DNA from: Antedon bifida
Lineage: Eukaryota > Echinodermata > Crinoidea > Comatulida > Antedonidae
Assembly (NCBI GenBank): GCA_963402885.1
Contig: OY727096.1
Span: 29,307,820 to 29,371,819 of the forward strand
Direction: 5' to 3'
Length of the DNA: 64,000 nt
Below the pieces are notes generated by a model. That model saw only the letters and a program-made list of their open reading frames with translations, did not search any database and was not told where the DNA came from. The position numbers were made by a program, and so were the translations under genes. Below, piece after piece: positions 1-9,900 of this stretch (positions are counted from its first letter, which is position 1; each line of letters opens with the position of its first letter).

Positions 1-191
1 TACTTGACATGTATGTTCTTCTGAGAGCGTAGGCCCTCACCGATGACATCACCACTGTCTGTTACAACTGCTGCTCCAGTTTCATCACAACTGGTTTCAA
101 TTCCCAAAACAAACCTCTGTTTTACAAAATTACTAAAGAATTTTGAATGATTTTTATAAATAATTGATAGTCTATTTCTCATCCCAAGCAT
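1..191 (-). CDS. OSGEPL1: OSGEPL1, mitochondrial tRNA N6-threonylcarbamoyladenosine synthase, 5' end (partial)
   Basis: Read on the minus strand from an ATG at 191, this is the N-terminus of a Kae1/TsaD/Qri7 family protein. After about 27 basic and hydrophobic residues comes the family's opening motif, VLGIETSCDETGAAVV, then SGDVIGEGLRSQKNIHVK, where the window ends. The family installs the threonylcarbamoyl group on A37 of ANN-decoding tRNAs. The OSGEPL1/Qri7 branch acts in mitochondria, and the Arg/Lys-rich, acid-free leader (MLGMRNRLSIIYKNHSKFF) fits a targeting peptide, which the cytosolic OSGEP branch lacks. A second ATG lies three codons in. The rest of the gene lies left of position 1. 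Whether codon 1 is preceded by a spliced leader is not visible; a CAG acceptor-like site sits just upstream. The gene is divergent from the zinc-finger gene at 1657. Confidence 0.9.
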   Translation of the reverse strand, partial: MLGMRNRLSIIYKNHSKFFSNFVKQRFVLGIETSCDETGAAVVTDSGDVIGEGLRSQKNIHVK

Positions 192-1656
192 ATCTGAGGA
201 TGAAAAAAAATACTTTATAATTTTTTTTTATCACTCGCCAATAGATTTAACTAGACAGAAGCCTCTCAAGAGCATATAGTACTGCTGCAATCAAATTTAT
301 TTTTATTTGAACAATATTTAATGAGGGTGATCCATCCAGCATTAAGCTGATCATTAGGAACCCTCAAACAATACAAACAGTAAATACAAAATAAACTATA
401 ACAATACAAAATTAACAAAGATAAATATATATATATAAATATACAGTAGGCCTAGTCAGCTGTATACAGTAAATATATATACAGTAAATCTAGTCGGCTG
501 TTTATAATAATACAATAATAATAATACTGTACAGTATTATTATTATTATTATTTAATAATATTATTATTTAACTAATATAGGAATTATTTTTTGTATAGA
601 GCCTAACCAACACTTGTGTGTGGCACTATTCATTCATTAAGATTGGAGGGAAGAGGCCCGTGCCTATTACAGTACTGTACTGTGTTATATTATTTTTTTT
701 ATTATTACCATCTTTAATAAAGGTGGCCTTTATCTACCAGTTCCAGTAAAGAAGGAGCTGACCATCATTAATAAGAAGGGCCCTCAATAAATAAAAAAGC
801 AATTAACCCATCAGCTCTTTAGTCTTCTTATATACGGAAGGAGGCTGCACCGGTCGTTAAAGAAGTAAGATTTTGCCCGTTGGCAAGCACCCCCCGACGC
901 CATGTTACTTTGGATGTGGTCCTATGCACAACGCACCTGCCTGGATTCGGAGGAATGCGTAACCTAGCCGCTAGTAGGCCTAGCCTAGCCTAGCTAGTGA
1001 AGTAGAGTAGTCGATTTGGGGACGTCTCAAGACTCGGAAATAAAAAAATATTAAGCTAATTAATGTACATCTAAAAAACTTTACTTTTATACTCATATAT
1101 GCCTAGTACTTAGTAGACCAAAAAAGTGGTAATTTAAACAAAATATCCTCATTATAACTGTAGGCACGCGAGAGAGTCCGGCCGGCCATGTGTGTGGTGG
1201 ATCGGAGAGGGTGGGGGGGGGGGGGGGGGGAGAGAGTGGAGTTTGTTTGTTTGTTTTGATCTTCCGTCTGATACTCTATAGAGGGCGCTCCACTTATTTG
1301 AAAAAAAAAGATTATTTATTTATTATTTATTTGGACACTCTTAGATCGGTGGCACAATAACGGGCGTTTATTCGAATAAATACAGTGAGTATAGGCCTGG
1401 GCCTAATCTCATTTGATCAAAAACAGTACTACACATCGCATCATGTCCATGTTCCAACACACTTTCCATGATACTTTTAAAATAATGCGTGCATGGCGCT
1501 CCATAGAAATATAGTGTAGGCCGAACACGTGTGTAGGCCTACTACTACACACTATCGTTGGCCGGCCGCGGTTCGGTTGTTACGATTGCGAATTGTGGTG
1601 GTGGTGGTGGTGCTCAATGCAGTGCCTAGCCTAGTATACCGTGTGCACATATCATC
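192..1656. other. Intergenic/promoter region between divergent OSGEPL1 and zinc-finger genes
   Basis: No coding potential was recognised. The stretch holds AT-rich low-complexity runs (430-560), a poly-G run of about 18 at 1213-1230, several GCCTAG/TAGGCCTA repeats (960-1000), and a short GGT triplet run at about 1593-1611 just ahead of the zinc-finger start. Divergent promoters for both flanking genes must lie here or in unseen upstream exons. No clear TATA box was found. Confidence 0.5.
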
Positions 1657-3519
1657 ATGAAATATCAATGTGAACACTGTGGAGATAAATTTGAGTTCAG
1701 TGATTTGAAGGTGCATTTAGGAATACATCATACACCATGGACGAAAGAAGAGTTGAAAGACGAAAGCTATAATGTTAATTTAAATTTCCAAAGTCAAAAT
1801 ACACTGACACTGACATCCGATCGCGATACACTAGGCCAAGCCATTGGGCTCGGAGTACTTGGCCTAGCGCCTGACCTAGGCCTAGACATAGTCTCGTCCT
1901 CGGGCCTATACGAAGATAATTTTAAGTTTAAAGACCGCGAATTAGGCCTAGGGTTAGAGAAAGAAGAAACAACATGCGAATGTAAAAATTGTGGGAAGAC
2001 ATTTAAACGCAGTTGGGATTTGAAAAGACATTTGAGCGTGTGCAGAGAGGAATCTACAACTAAATGTGGACATAGGCTTAGGTCTAGGCCTAGTGGTGGT
2101 GCGAAATTTAAACAAATTGAAGAGTTGAAAGCACACCGAAGCAGAATAACACACACTGTCTCAGAAGAAGAGATACCATATGAATGTGAACATTGTGGGA
2201 AGAGATTTAAACAGAATGACAATTTGAACAAACATTTAAGATTACACACAAAAAAGACACTATTTGAATGTAAACCTTGTGAAAAGAAATTTAAACAAAG
2301 TGGGGATTTGAAAAGACATTTGAGAATACACACAAAGAGACATTCTTACGGATGTGAACATTGTGGAAAGAAATTTAAAGAAAGTAAAATATTTGAAAGA
2401 CATTTAATAATGCACACAAGAGAGACACGGCTATATGAATGTGAACATTGTAGGAAGAAATTTAACCAGATTAGTAATTTACAAACACATTTGAAAATAC
2501 ACACAGGTGAGACACCATATATGTGTGAACATTGTGGGAAAAAATTCAGACGTAAGGACAATTTGAATCGACATTTGAGAATACACACAGGGGAGACACC
2601 ATATGAATGTGAACATTGTAAAAAGAAATTTAACCAGATTAGTAATTTACAAGCACATTTAAGAATACATACAGGAGAGAAACCATATGAATGTGAACAT
2701 TGTGGAAATAAATTTAAACACAATGGGGAGTTAAAGTCACATCTGAAAACACACACAAACGAGACACCATATGAATGTGAACATTGTGGACAGGAATTTA
2801 AACAAAGTAGAATTTTGAAAAGGCATTTGAAAATACACATAGCCAGAGATTTTAAAACATATGATTGTCAATATTGTGGGAAGAAATTTAGATGGAATGG
2901 GAATTTGAAATCACATTTGAAAATACACACAGGAGAGACACCATTTGAATGTGAACATTGTGGTAAGAAATTTAAAGAAAATGGAGGGTTAAAATCACAT
3001 CTGAAAACACACACAAACGAGACACCATATGAATGTGAACATTGTGGTAAGAAATTTAAACAAAGTGGGAGTTTTAAAATACATTTAAGAATACACACAG
3101 GAGAGACACCATATGAATGTGAACATTGTGGGAAGAAATTTAAACATAGTGGAAGTTTTAAAATACATTTAAGAATACACACAGGAGAGACACCATATGA
3201 ATGTGAACATTGTGGTAAGAAATTTAAACAAAGTGGGGATTTGAAAAAACATTTAAGAATACACACAAGAGAGACACCATATGATTGTGAACATTGTGGA
3301 AAGAAATTTAAACAAAGTGGGGATTTGAAAATACATTTAAGAATTCATAAAGGAGAGAAACCATTTGAATGTGAACATTGTGGAGATAAATTTAAACAAA
3401 ATGGAGAGTTGAAGTCCTATCTGAAAACACACACACACGAGACACCATATGAATGTGAACATTGTGGAAAGAAATTTAAACAAAGTAGAGTTTTGAAAAG
3501 ACATTTGAAAATACACTGA
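1657..3519 (+). CDS. Poly-C2H2 zinc-finger protein, single exon
   Basis: A 620-residue uninterrupted frame of classical C2H2 fingers. One finger sits at the very N-terminus (C-x2-C with HLGIHH), followed by a non-finger stretch of about 85 residues rich in Gly, Leu and Asp. Then come a CCHC-like finger, a degenerate one, and about 16 nearly regular fingers of the form YECEHCGKKFK-x8-HLRIH, joined by linkers close to the canonical TGEKP (here often TGETP). The positions that contact DNA vary between fingers (for example QSGDLK, QISNLQ, RKDNLN), as in sequence-specific nuclear DNA-binding proteins. No KRAB, BTB or SET domain is visible. Finger 18 has lost its first zinc His (KSYLKTH). The TGA at 3517-3519 is followed in the same frame by two more intact fingers. 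I do not recognise an orthologue, and lineage-specific expansion is likely. Confidence 0.85.
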   Translation: MKYQCEHCGDKFEFSDLKVHLGIHHTPWTKEELKDESYNVNLNFQSQNTLTLTSDRDTLGQAIGLGVLGLAPDLGLDIVSSSGLYEDNFKFKDRELGLGLEKEETTCECKNCGKTFKRSWDLKRHLSVCREESTTKCGHRLRSRPSGGAKFKQIEELKAHRSRITHTVSEEEIPYECEHCGKRFKQNDNLNKHLRLHTKKTLFECKPCEKKFKQSGDLKRHLRIHTKRHSYGCEHCGKKFKESKIFERHLIMHTRETRLYECEHCRKKFNQISNLQTHLKIHTGETPYMCEHCGKKFRRKDNLNRHLRIHTGETPYECEHCKKKFNQISNLQAHLRIHTGEKPYECEHCGNKFKHNGELKSHLKTHTNETPYECEHCGQEFKQSRILKRHLKIHIARDFKTYDCQYCGKKFRWNGNLKSHLKIHTGETPFECEHCGKKFKENGGLKSHLKTHTNETPYECEHCGKKFKQSGSFKIHLRIHTGETPYECEHCGKKFKHSGSFKIHLRIHTGETPYECEHCGKKFKQSGDLKKHLRIHTRETPYDCEHCGKKFKQSGDLKIHLRIHKGEKPFECEHCGDKFKQNGELKSYLKTHTHETPYECEHCGKKFKQSRVLKRHLKIH

Positions 3520-3699
3520 GATTTACCATATGAATGTGAATATTGTGGGAAGAAATTTTATTGTAATGGGAATTTGAAAAAACATTTGAGAACACACACA
3601 AGAGAGACACCATATGAATGTGAACATTGTGGTAAGAAATTTAATCAAAGTGAGAATTGGAAAAGACATTTGAGAATACATACAGAAGAGACAGATTGA
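3520..3699 (+). pseudogene. Two in-frame C2H2 fingers beyond the zinc-finger stop codon
   Basis: Directly after the TGA at 3517-3519 the same frame continues without interruption through YECEYCGKKF...HLRTH and YECEHCGKKF...HLRIH. It then ends at a TGA at 3697-3699 after TEETD. Both fingers keep all four zinc ligands. Either the TGA is a recent truncating mutation or allele, or it is read through, or a sequence error created it. The surrounding sequence gives no way to choose. Confidence 0.7.
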
Positions 3700-4757
3700 A
3701 AAAAGCTCTATATGAACATGGGATTCTATTTAATTAGTGTATTAAACTAAGATATTGTCTCCCTGAGAAAAAAAATAGTTTTTTTTTAATATGCCATTTT
3801 AATGTCACATAATAGTTATCCACTTTGACAACAAATGGATAAAAAAAAATGTATTTTAAACCTGAAAAAATTCTAATTTAAACCAAAAAAATAGTCAAAT
3901 TGCCTGCCAGCCAAGGGTTTTGGTTGAATTTATATTACAGTATAAACCATTATTTTGTCATTTTATAACTTTTTTTTTCTTATGGAAGTAGAAAAGTTAT
4001 TGCAAAAACAAAATACTGTAGTGTTTTCAAAGTCTGATTTTTATTAGCCTTTATTTTAGGGGGGTGGGTGGGGACAATACATCTTTAAGGATAGGCAGCG
4101 AGAATTTCAAGAGAAATTGTTTGTGAAAAATAGTTTTATTTCAGAGTTTGTTCTTCTGTAGCTAATAATTGTAGCATGCGAAAGGTTCCATTGTAAACTC
4201 GTTTCCATACTTTTGGTTGTTGTATGTGGCAAGGCAGAATTATAGAAGAGCAACCTACAGTAGCTACCAGAGGATATATGGATGGTGAAAATTGTTGAGA
4301 GAGTTGAAGAAGAATCATTTGAGTTTTGGATATTAACCACTCTTTTGGAATAGCTGCAGTTAGTGAAATGTATTCACCTACCCAGTTTTTCTTAATTATA
4401 CATAGTTTTAAGTATTTCTATAGGTTTAATATGATGATTGAAAATAATTAAATTGCCAATTTTTTTCGAAACCTGCATCTATCCAGTGTAAACAGAACTA
4501 GATGACGGGTAGGATGTGATTGTCCACAGTAGATTTATAATATAGTGGTAGTGTAAACACGGTTTATTAAACCAATTTGTAATTTTGGTTGGTGATCGTG
4601 TTACACGATGACTGTGACTAATGTGCGAGCATGTTGGAAGTTATGCTATATAAATAAATTAGTTTATTGTGCGAGTGCTTGGAGTTCACACAAACATCGA
4701 CGACACAGCAAGAAGTCCTCTGTGTTACTGGCCAAAGTTTCTACTCGAAATGTTTGA
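3700..4757. other. Non-coding stretch between zinc-finger gene and AlkB fragment
   Basis: AT-rich, with many short A and T runs. No gene is supported. Several short frames (for example antisense at 4107-4340) have no recognisable protein and no splice context. The stretch 4270-4345 has a plus-strand frame that could be an eroded upstream part of the AlkB-like fragment, but it is interrupted by stops and I could not confirm it. Confidence 0.4.
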
Positions 4758-5075
4758 ATGGATACACATTGCGACTGGTCATTTTTACAATATGGTAACT
4801 TTGACAAGAGCGGAGGATTCAAAATAAGTCCTGTATGCATTATTTCTCTGGGACCTACTAGAATCTGTAGATTCGAATACCGCACCAACAAAAACATTAA
4901 ACCGGTGAACATAAAAATGGAGCACGGTTCGATGCTGGTAATAAATTCTGAAACAATCAATGAATGGTCAAGAACTGTACCAAAGATAGATGGAATAGGA
5001 AGCACCAGCATATTGACATTTATGAACATTGAAAGGTATAGCAACATCAATATTACAACAAACAATGTATTGTAG
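4758..5075 (+). pseudogene. AlkB-family 2-oxoglutarate/Fe(II) dioxygenase fragment, probably decayed
   Basis: A 105-residue frame resembling the C-terminal half of AlkB-like dioxygenases, which oxidatively remove alkyl groups from nucleic acids. It starts with the iron-binding HxD motif (His4-Cys-Asp6). This is followed by PVCIISLGPTRICRF, matching the family's strand before the second half of the core, and by MEHGSMLVINSETINEW, which carries the distal iron His and is a near-standard family motif; TVPK follows. The usual closing R-x-N-L-T-F-R is here TSILTFM: both Arg residues that hold 2-oxoglutarate are replaced. A TGA immediately precedes the ATG in frame, and the N-terminal substrate-lid half is missing. 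The missing half and lost Args suggest a dead copy, although an unseen upstream exon cannot be excluded. Confidence 0.6.
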
Positions 5076-6779
5076 TGAATTCTTGGAGCGGTAACGTTAA
5101 ATCATGAACGTCAGCCAGTCAGTAGAAGACACACACACACATCCCGTATGCAGAGCAGAACGAAACATGCAAATATATCTGCTACATAGACAGATAACAG
5201 ACATTATTTTAATACAAATGCTAGGAAACTAGTATTTGGACGTTTATGAACATTAATTAATTTATTAATGCATCATGTGACAATTTGAATTACCTTTATT
5301 TTATTACAAAATACTAATAAATTTTTCGAGTGTAAAACAATCAAGCATAGATTCTCTTTATTACTCTCAGTGTTTTATGTGTGTGAATAATGCAATCCTG
5401 ATCCTGATAGAGCAGTAACACGCATCCGTATCCAATGATTACTTCGACCTCAATGACAGTGTGCGTCAATGTTTAAGCATTCAGTTTACACACAAGAGAG
5501 AACATACATCCCCTTATACAAAATATGTTCATAACCTTCTAGATCATTCCTTATATTCTCACTCAATTATCAATTCATTATCCCTTTATCAATTCATTAT
5601 CCCTTTATCGACAACATCGCGTTACAGAACTTCTATAATAAAACTAAAATATACCCATTTAGAAACACAGTAGATGAACATTTATACTAACATTTAATTT
5701 CCATAGTTTTTGATAGTAGGTATAAATTATTTGTGCCAATTGTTTATTTCATTTTACATACCTTTGATAACCATACAGTTTTCCAATCAATATTAAAATC
5801 GTTCATTTAAGTTCGACTCATGGTGTAATACAATTTTCCATTACAAAACTAAGTAGGCTGTTTTAGTTTATAATAGGCCTACCATTCCTTTTTCATCTCA
5901 ATGTTAAACATAACTATCTTTGATCGTTCTTTTACAAAGCCTATAGTAGTAAACTGAAATTGCATTTTCTCGAGAACTTCATTTTTGTACAAGAGGCAAG
6001 CGTTATAATTTGTGATTTGTAATTTTAAAAGATAACTAAATTTAATTTACATGTTTTTTTATACGAGTAGTTTTAAAAACCTATTTCTTTTCAAATTCAC
6101 TCGTTTGTTTTTGGCGTTGCTGTTCTATTGTTAGTCAACTGAAACCCCATTTTTAGGTAACCACCGTTTAAAAAAAAAATATTTTGGTTTGTCAACGTTA
6201 ACAGACACATGTAGGCCTACAACTCAATTCATTCAATATCCAGATGCTACAGGTTGGGCACTGAACGTTGTTAAACAACAATTTATGATACGATATAATA
6301 ATGTGAAGATTGTTCGAGAGAATTCTGTTATTTTTATATGATTATATTGGAGGGGGAACTTTCGATTTGCACGTTAGTTCATTGTGCGCATGCGTAGATA
6401 TTGGGGGGCGTGTCGCTCCTCACCTTTTATGATACCATGTGCCTTATACGCAAATTAAATTATGAAATATTTCCGCTAAAGATAAATAACAATAGTAGCA
6501 ATAGCAACATAAGGAAGTTATAAACATAAAATTGAAAGAAAACGAATGCAAATTATTGTTTATTTTTATCTGGCAAGATTTTACCGCAATGTGCTACAGT
6601 ACTGGTAAAAACAATTTCGTCGGAATAGTTGATTGCCAATTATAGGAGTGGTACTCGTGTATTCAAACCAGGAAGAGTGGTGTAATTCTACTGTTCTCTA
6701 ATCCAACTGTATTATTTACCCGTTTAGATTTACAATAGTATAAATTATTACCCAATCAGTGAACAGAATGTTTTATCTA
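5076..6779. other. Intergenic stretch upstream of the lipoxygenase gene
   Basis: AT-rich DNA with TAGGCCTA-type palindromes and a short tandem repeat (two copies of a TTATCCCTTTATCAATTCA-like unit at about 5577-5610). The frame at 5461-5673 has no recognisable protein. No gene or RNA is supported. Confidence 0.4.
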
Positions 6780-6787
6780 TGACGTCA
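6780..6787. promoter_or_regulatory. Consensus cAMP-response element upstream of the lipoxygenase start
   Basis: TGACGTCA, a perfect palindromic CRE/ATF site, lies about 150 bases upstream of the lipoxygenase ATG, a position usual for a proximal promoter element. Function is inferred only from match and position. The same octamer also occurs by chance or descent inside a repeat at about 14972, so the match alone is weak evidence. Confidence 0.35.
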
Positions 6788-6938
6788 TGAAAGTTTAACT
6801 GGCGCTAATACGGATCTCCTTGTTCATTCAAGCATGTTACTAGATCACGTAGCTAAATTCATTGCATTCTGTTCATTTTGCCATAACAGCTGAAGTGTAT
6901 CTGTGGACCAATTGTGTAGATTATATTTGTGATTTGTA

Positions 6939-9900
6939 ATGGGGAATCGAGGGTCGAAACAGGGTGACTACCAAGTTCTTGTGAAAACAGCCGACAGAAA
7001 TGGAGCGGGTACGGACGCTAACATATATATCGCCTTAATCAACACAAACGGAAAACGATCAAAAGACTATAAGCTGGACATACGATTTCATGATGATTTC
7101 GAACAGGGAAATCAGGATATGTATCCAATATCTTTGAAGGACTTTGGTGTAATCGATAAAATTGAACTGTGGCGAGATCGTCGAATTGGTATTGGTAACA
7201 ATAACTGGTGTGTAGAGTGGATTATCGTCCGAGACAATGTAAGAGATGAGGTGTATGAATTCCCAATCAACAGGTGGATAACAGCAGGCCTAAAGAGGAG
7301 GTATTGCATTCATTCATTCATTCGTCGTTTTATTTCACAATCTATCAAACAGACTAATTAATATTCAAATTATTTAATTAAAATATGCAAAGAGCCTGAA
7401 AGAAAAGCCCAAGAGAGCTTTAGGCCTAAGCCTGGTTTCACAAGAACAAAATAACTACTTGTGTATTATAGTAATGATTGTATCAAATAATAATAAACAA
7501 TCGATTGGACCCCCGTCGTGTTTACATTATGTTGTTGTAAGGTGTTGATAGGTAAGAGTAGGATTTGTGAATTGTGAAGGTGAACTTTGAACGTCAACTT
7601 TGCCAACCCCCACATTTCTAAGATGAATTCCTTCGTGCAATTCGGTCACTAAAGTGTTTCATAAACCTCTCTGCCAAATAAGTGTCCAGATTCTACAAAA
7701 GCAGTAGCCTTTTTTTAACTTTTAGAACCACGGATAAAGGTTCTTTAATCAGTGGCCAAAATTAAACAAGCGCCGATGCAAATAATGTTTGTGAGTGGAA
7801 TATCGCGGGTCTAGAGCGGGTCTCTGAAAATATGAATAACTAAACGGCGGAAAAAATAGGAATACTTTTTAACTATTAAAAATAAGAATTTTAATTCATC
7901 AATTTCTCGATTAAGATGGTCAAGATATGATTCCAAGCTTCCACAGAACGATAGTGAGCATGCGCAACGAAAGAAAGAACTCGAAGAAAAACGTCAGGTG
8001 TACGAATTTGAACAAAAGATAGACGGGATACCTGTACAGGTAATTAGTTTGCATGGGATACTTTTATTTTATGGTCACGTCTGCGTCAGTTTTGTTGTTT
8101 TTTATTTTAAGTTTTCATGGACAAGCTTATTCACAGTTTTAAACCATCAATGCAAGTTTGGTGGCAGAAATTTTGTTCCAGTGTGTTTGTAAGACTCGAG
8201 GAAGTAGAATAAAAACTGTTATCTGGCGTGTTTTGACATTTTAATTGCATAACTGCTATTTACTTTACGTTTAGGCAGTGGTTCTACCAAAAGACGAAGC
8301 TTTTACACCAGATTACATGGTTAGTAAATCTCACTTTTCCTTATCAAAGATTATTACAGTTATTTTAAACACGCCCCAACATTAGTTTGCCGCGAAATTT
8401 CAAACCACCAACTTTTAAAATCTGCATATTGATTAATTTTTAAACGGCTAAGATGAGGAAATCCATGAAGATGAGAAAAAAAGTCGTCCAACCCATGCAG
8501 CAGGGCCTACATCCTATCACTAGACCACTAAGGCGTTCCCAAGTCATATTATAAAATATTGAAAAGTGCTGTGGGTAATCTCAATGGAGATACAAATAAA
8601 TTAAGCAAGTAGACAAGCTCCCAGAAACACTAATATTTCTATATAGATACATTGAGATATACAGTATAATCCATGTTTTATAGATAATTTTAAGCCATAT
8701 GATTCTCACTAGAGACGCAACGCAAGCGAGTTGACCAATGACGAGCAATGGATTGTCGCTGGTCAGTTAGCTCGCGTTGCGTCTACGTTCTTCTTGCGTT
8801 GCGTCTACGTTCTTCTTGCGTTGCGTCTACGTCCTTCTTACGTTGCGTCTCTAGTCGTGAGAACCATAATGTTTATGGTGTTCATTTATTATTAGTTTGT
8901 ATTACTATTACCATCGTTTCGTATTGCTTACTATTGTTTGTAGAAATTTATTATAACAACAAAATTAAAGATGAAGATGCATACAGAACTTATTATGATG
9001 TCAACCAAGAAGTTTAAAACATTAGAAGACATGGAAGACGTGTACAGATACAGTTTCCATAGACCAGAGGTAAGTCCAGGACGAAAGACACTTCCCACCA
9101 TAGTATAGATATTAAATCGATCCATTTTACAATGCAGTCCAAACTCAAACCAAGAAAGCACAACACAACGTAACGTCTATTTCGTTTAGTTACCATACTT
9201 ACTCTAATTTGTTTTTTTTTTAAATCGTTTTAAAATTAATTGGGCCTACAATTAGTTTAATTTGAGCATTTTTCCCTAAGTGTCAGCAACTCAATGAGAC
9301 TCAATGTAAGCCTATCGTCTGCGTGTTTTTTTGCGTTTAAAAGGTTCGAATCATAAATTGGTCTCTACCTTAAAAATGTGTAACATATCAAATCTCAAGT
9401 TTTCATAATGTTTTAAAGTATTAGATCTGGTACGTCCTGTTTGGTTAATCCTACCATGGACCAAGGTCAATGATCCTACCAAGTCAACGGTTAATACTAT
9501 AGTTACTATCTTACTACAGGATCGAATCATTGTCTCTGTACAACTTTGAAATGTGTGTATACCATATCCAGCGTCAAATCCCAAAGAACTTCGAAGTATT
9601 GTAAACATTATGTTTAGAAATAGATGCGTCTGGACAAAAACACGACGGGTTTATAGCTGCACATAACAATGCGTACAATTTGTACTACTAAAATTCTGAA
9701 TAATGAATAAGGAAGCGATTTCAATAATTGATAGTGTTATCAGTTAACAAATGTCTACTATTTATAGTAGTAAATCGAAACAGACATATCATAACAAATG
9801 TCTGCAAAAACAAACACTATTTCGGCCCAATCTTTTGATTAATATAATACTATATTATTTTATCCAAAAAAGGATGGGCCAATGCCGATGGTTCGGTGTT

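Noticed and set aside
2346-3266. Long Cys/Leu-rich antisense frames over the zinc-finger exon
   Set aside because: They are reverse-strand shadows of repeated CEHCGKKFK codons, with the same repeat period and no independent features.
4664-5065. 133-residue minus-strand frame over the AlkB fragment
   Set aside because: The plus strand carries recognisable dioxygenase motifs; the minus frame matches nothing.
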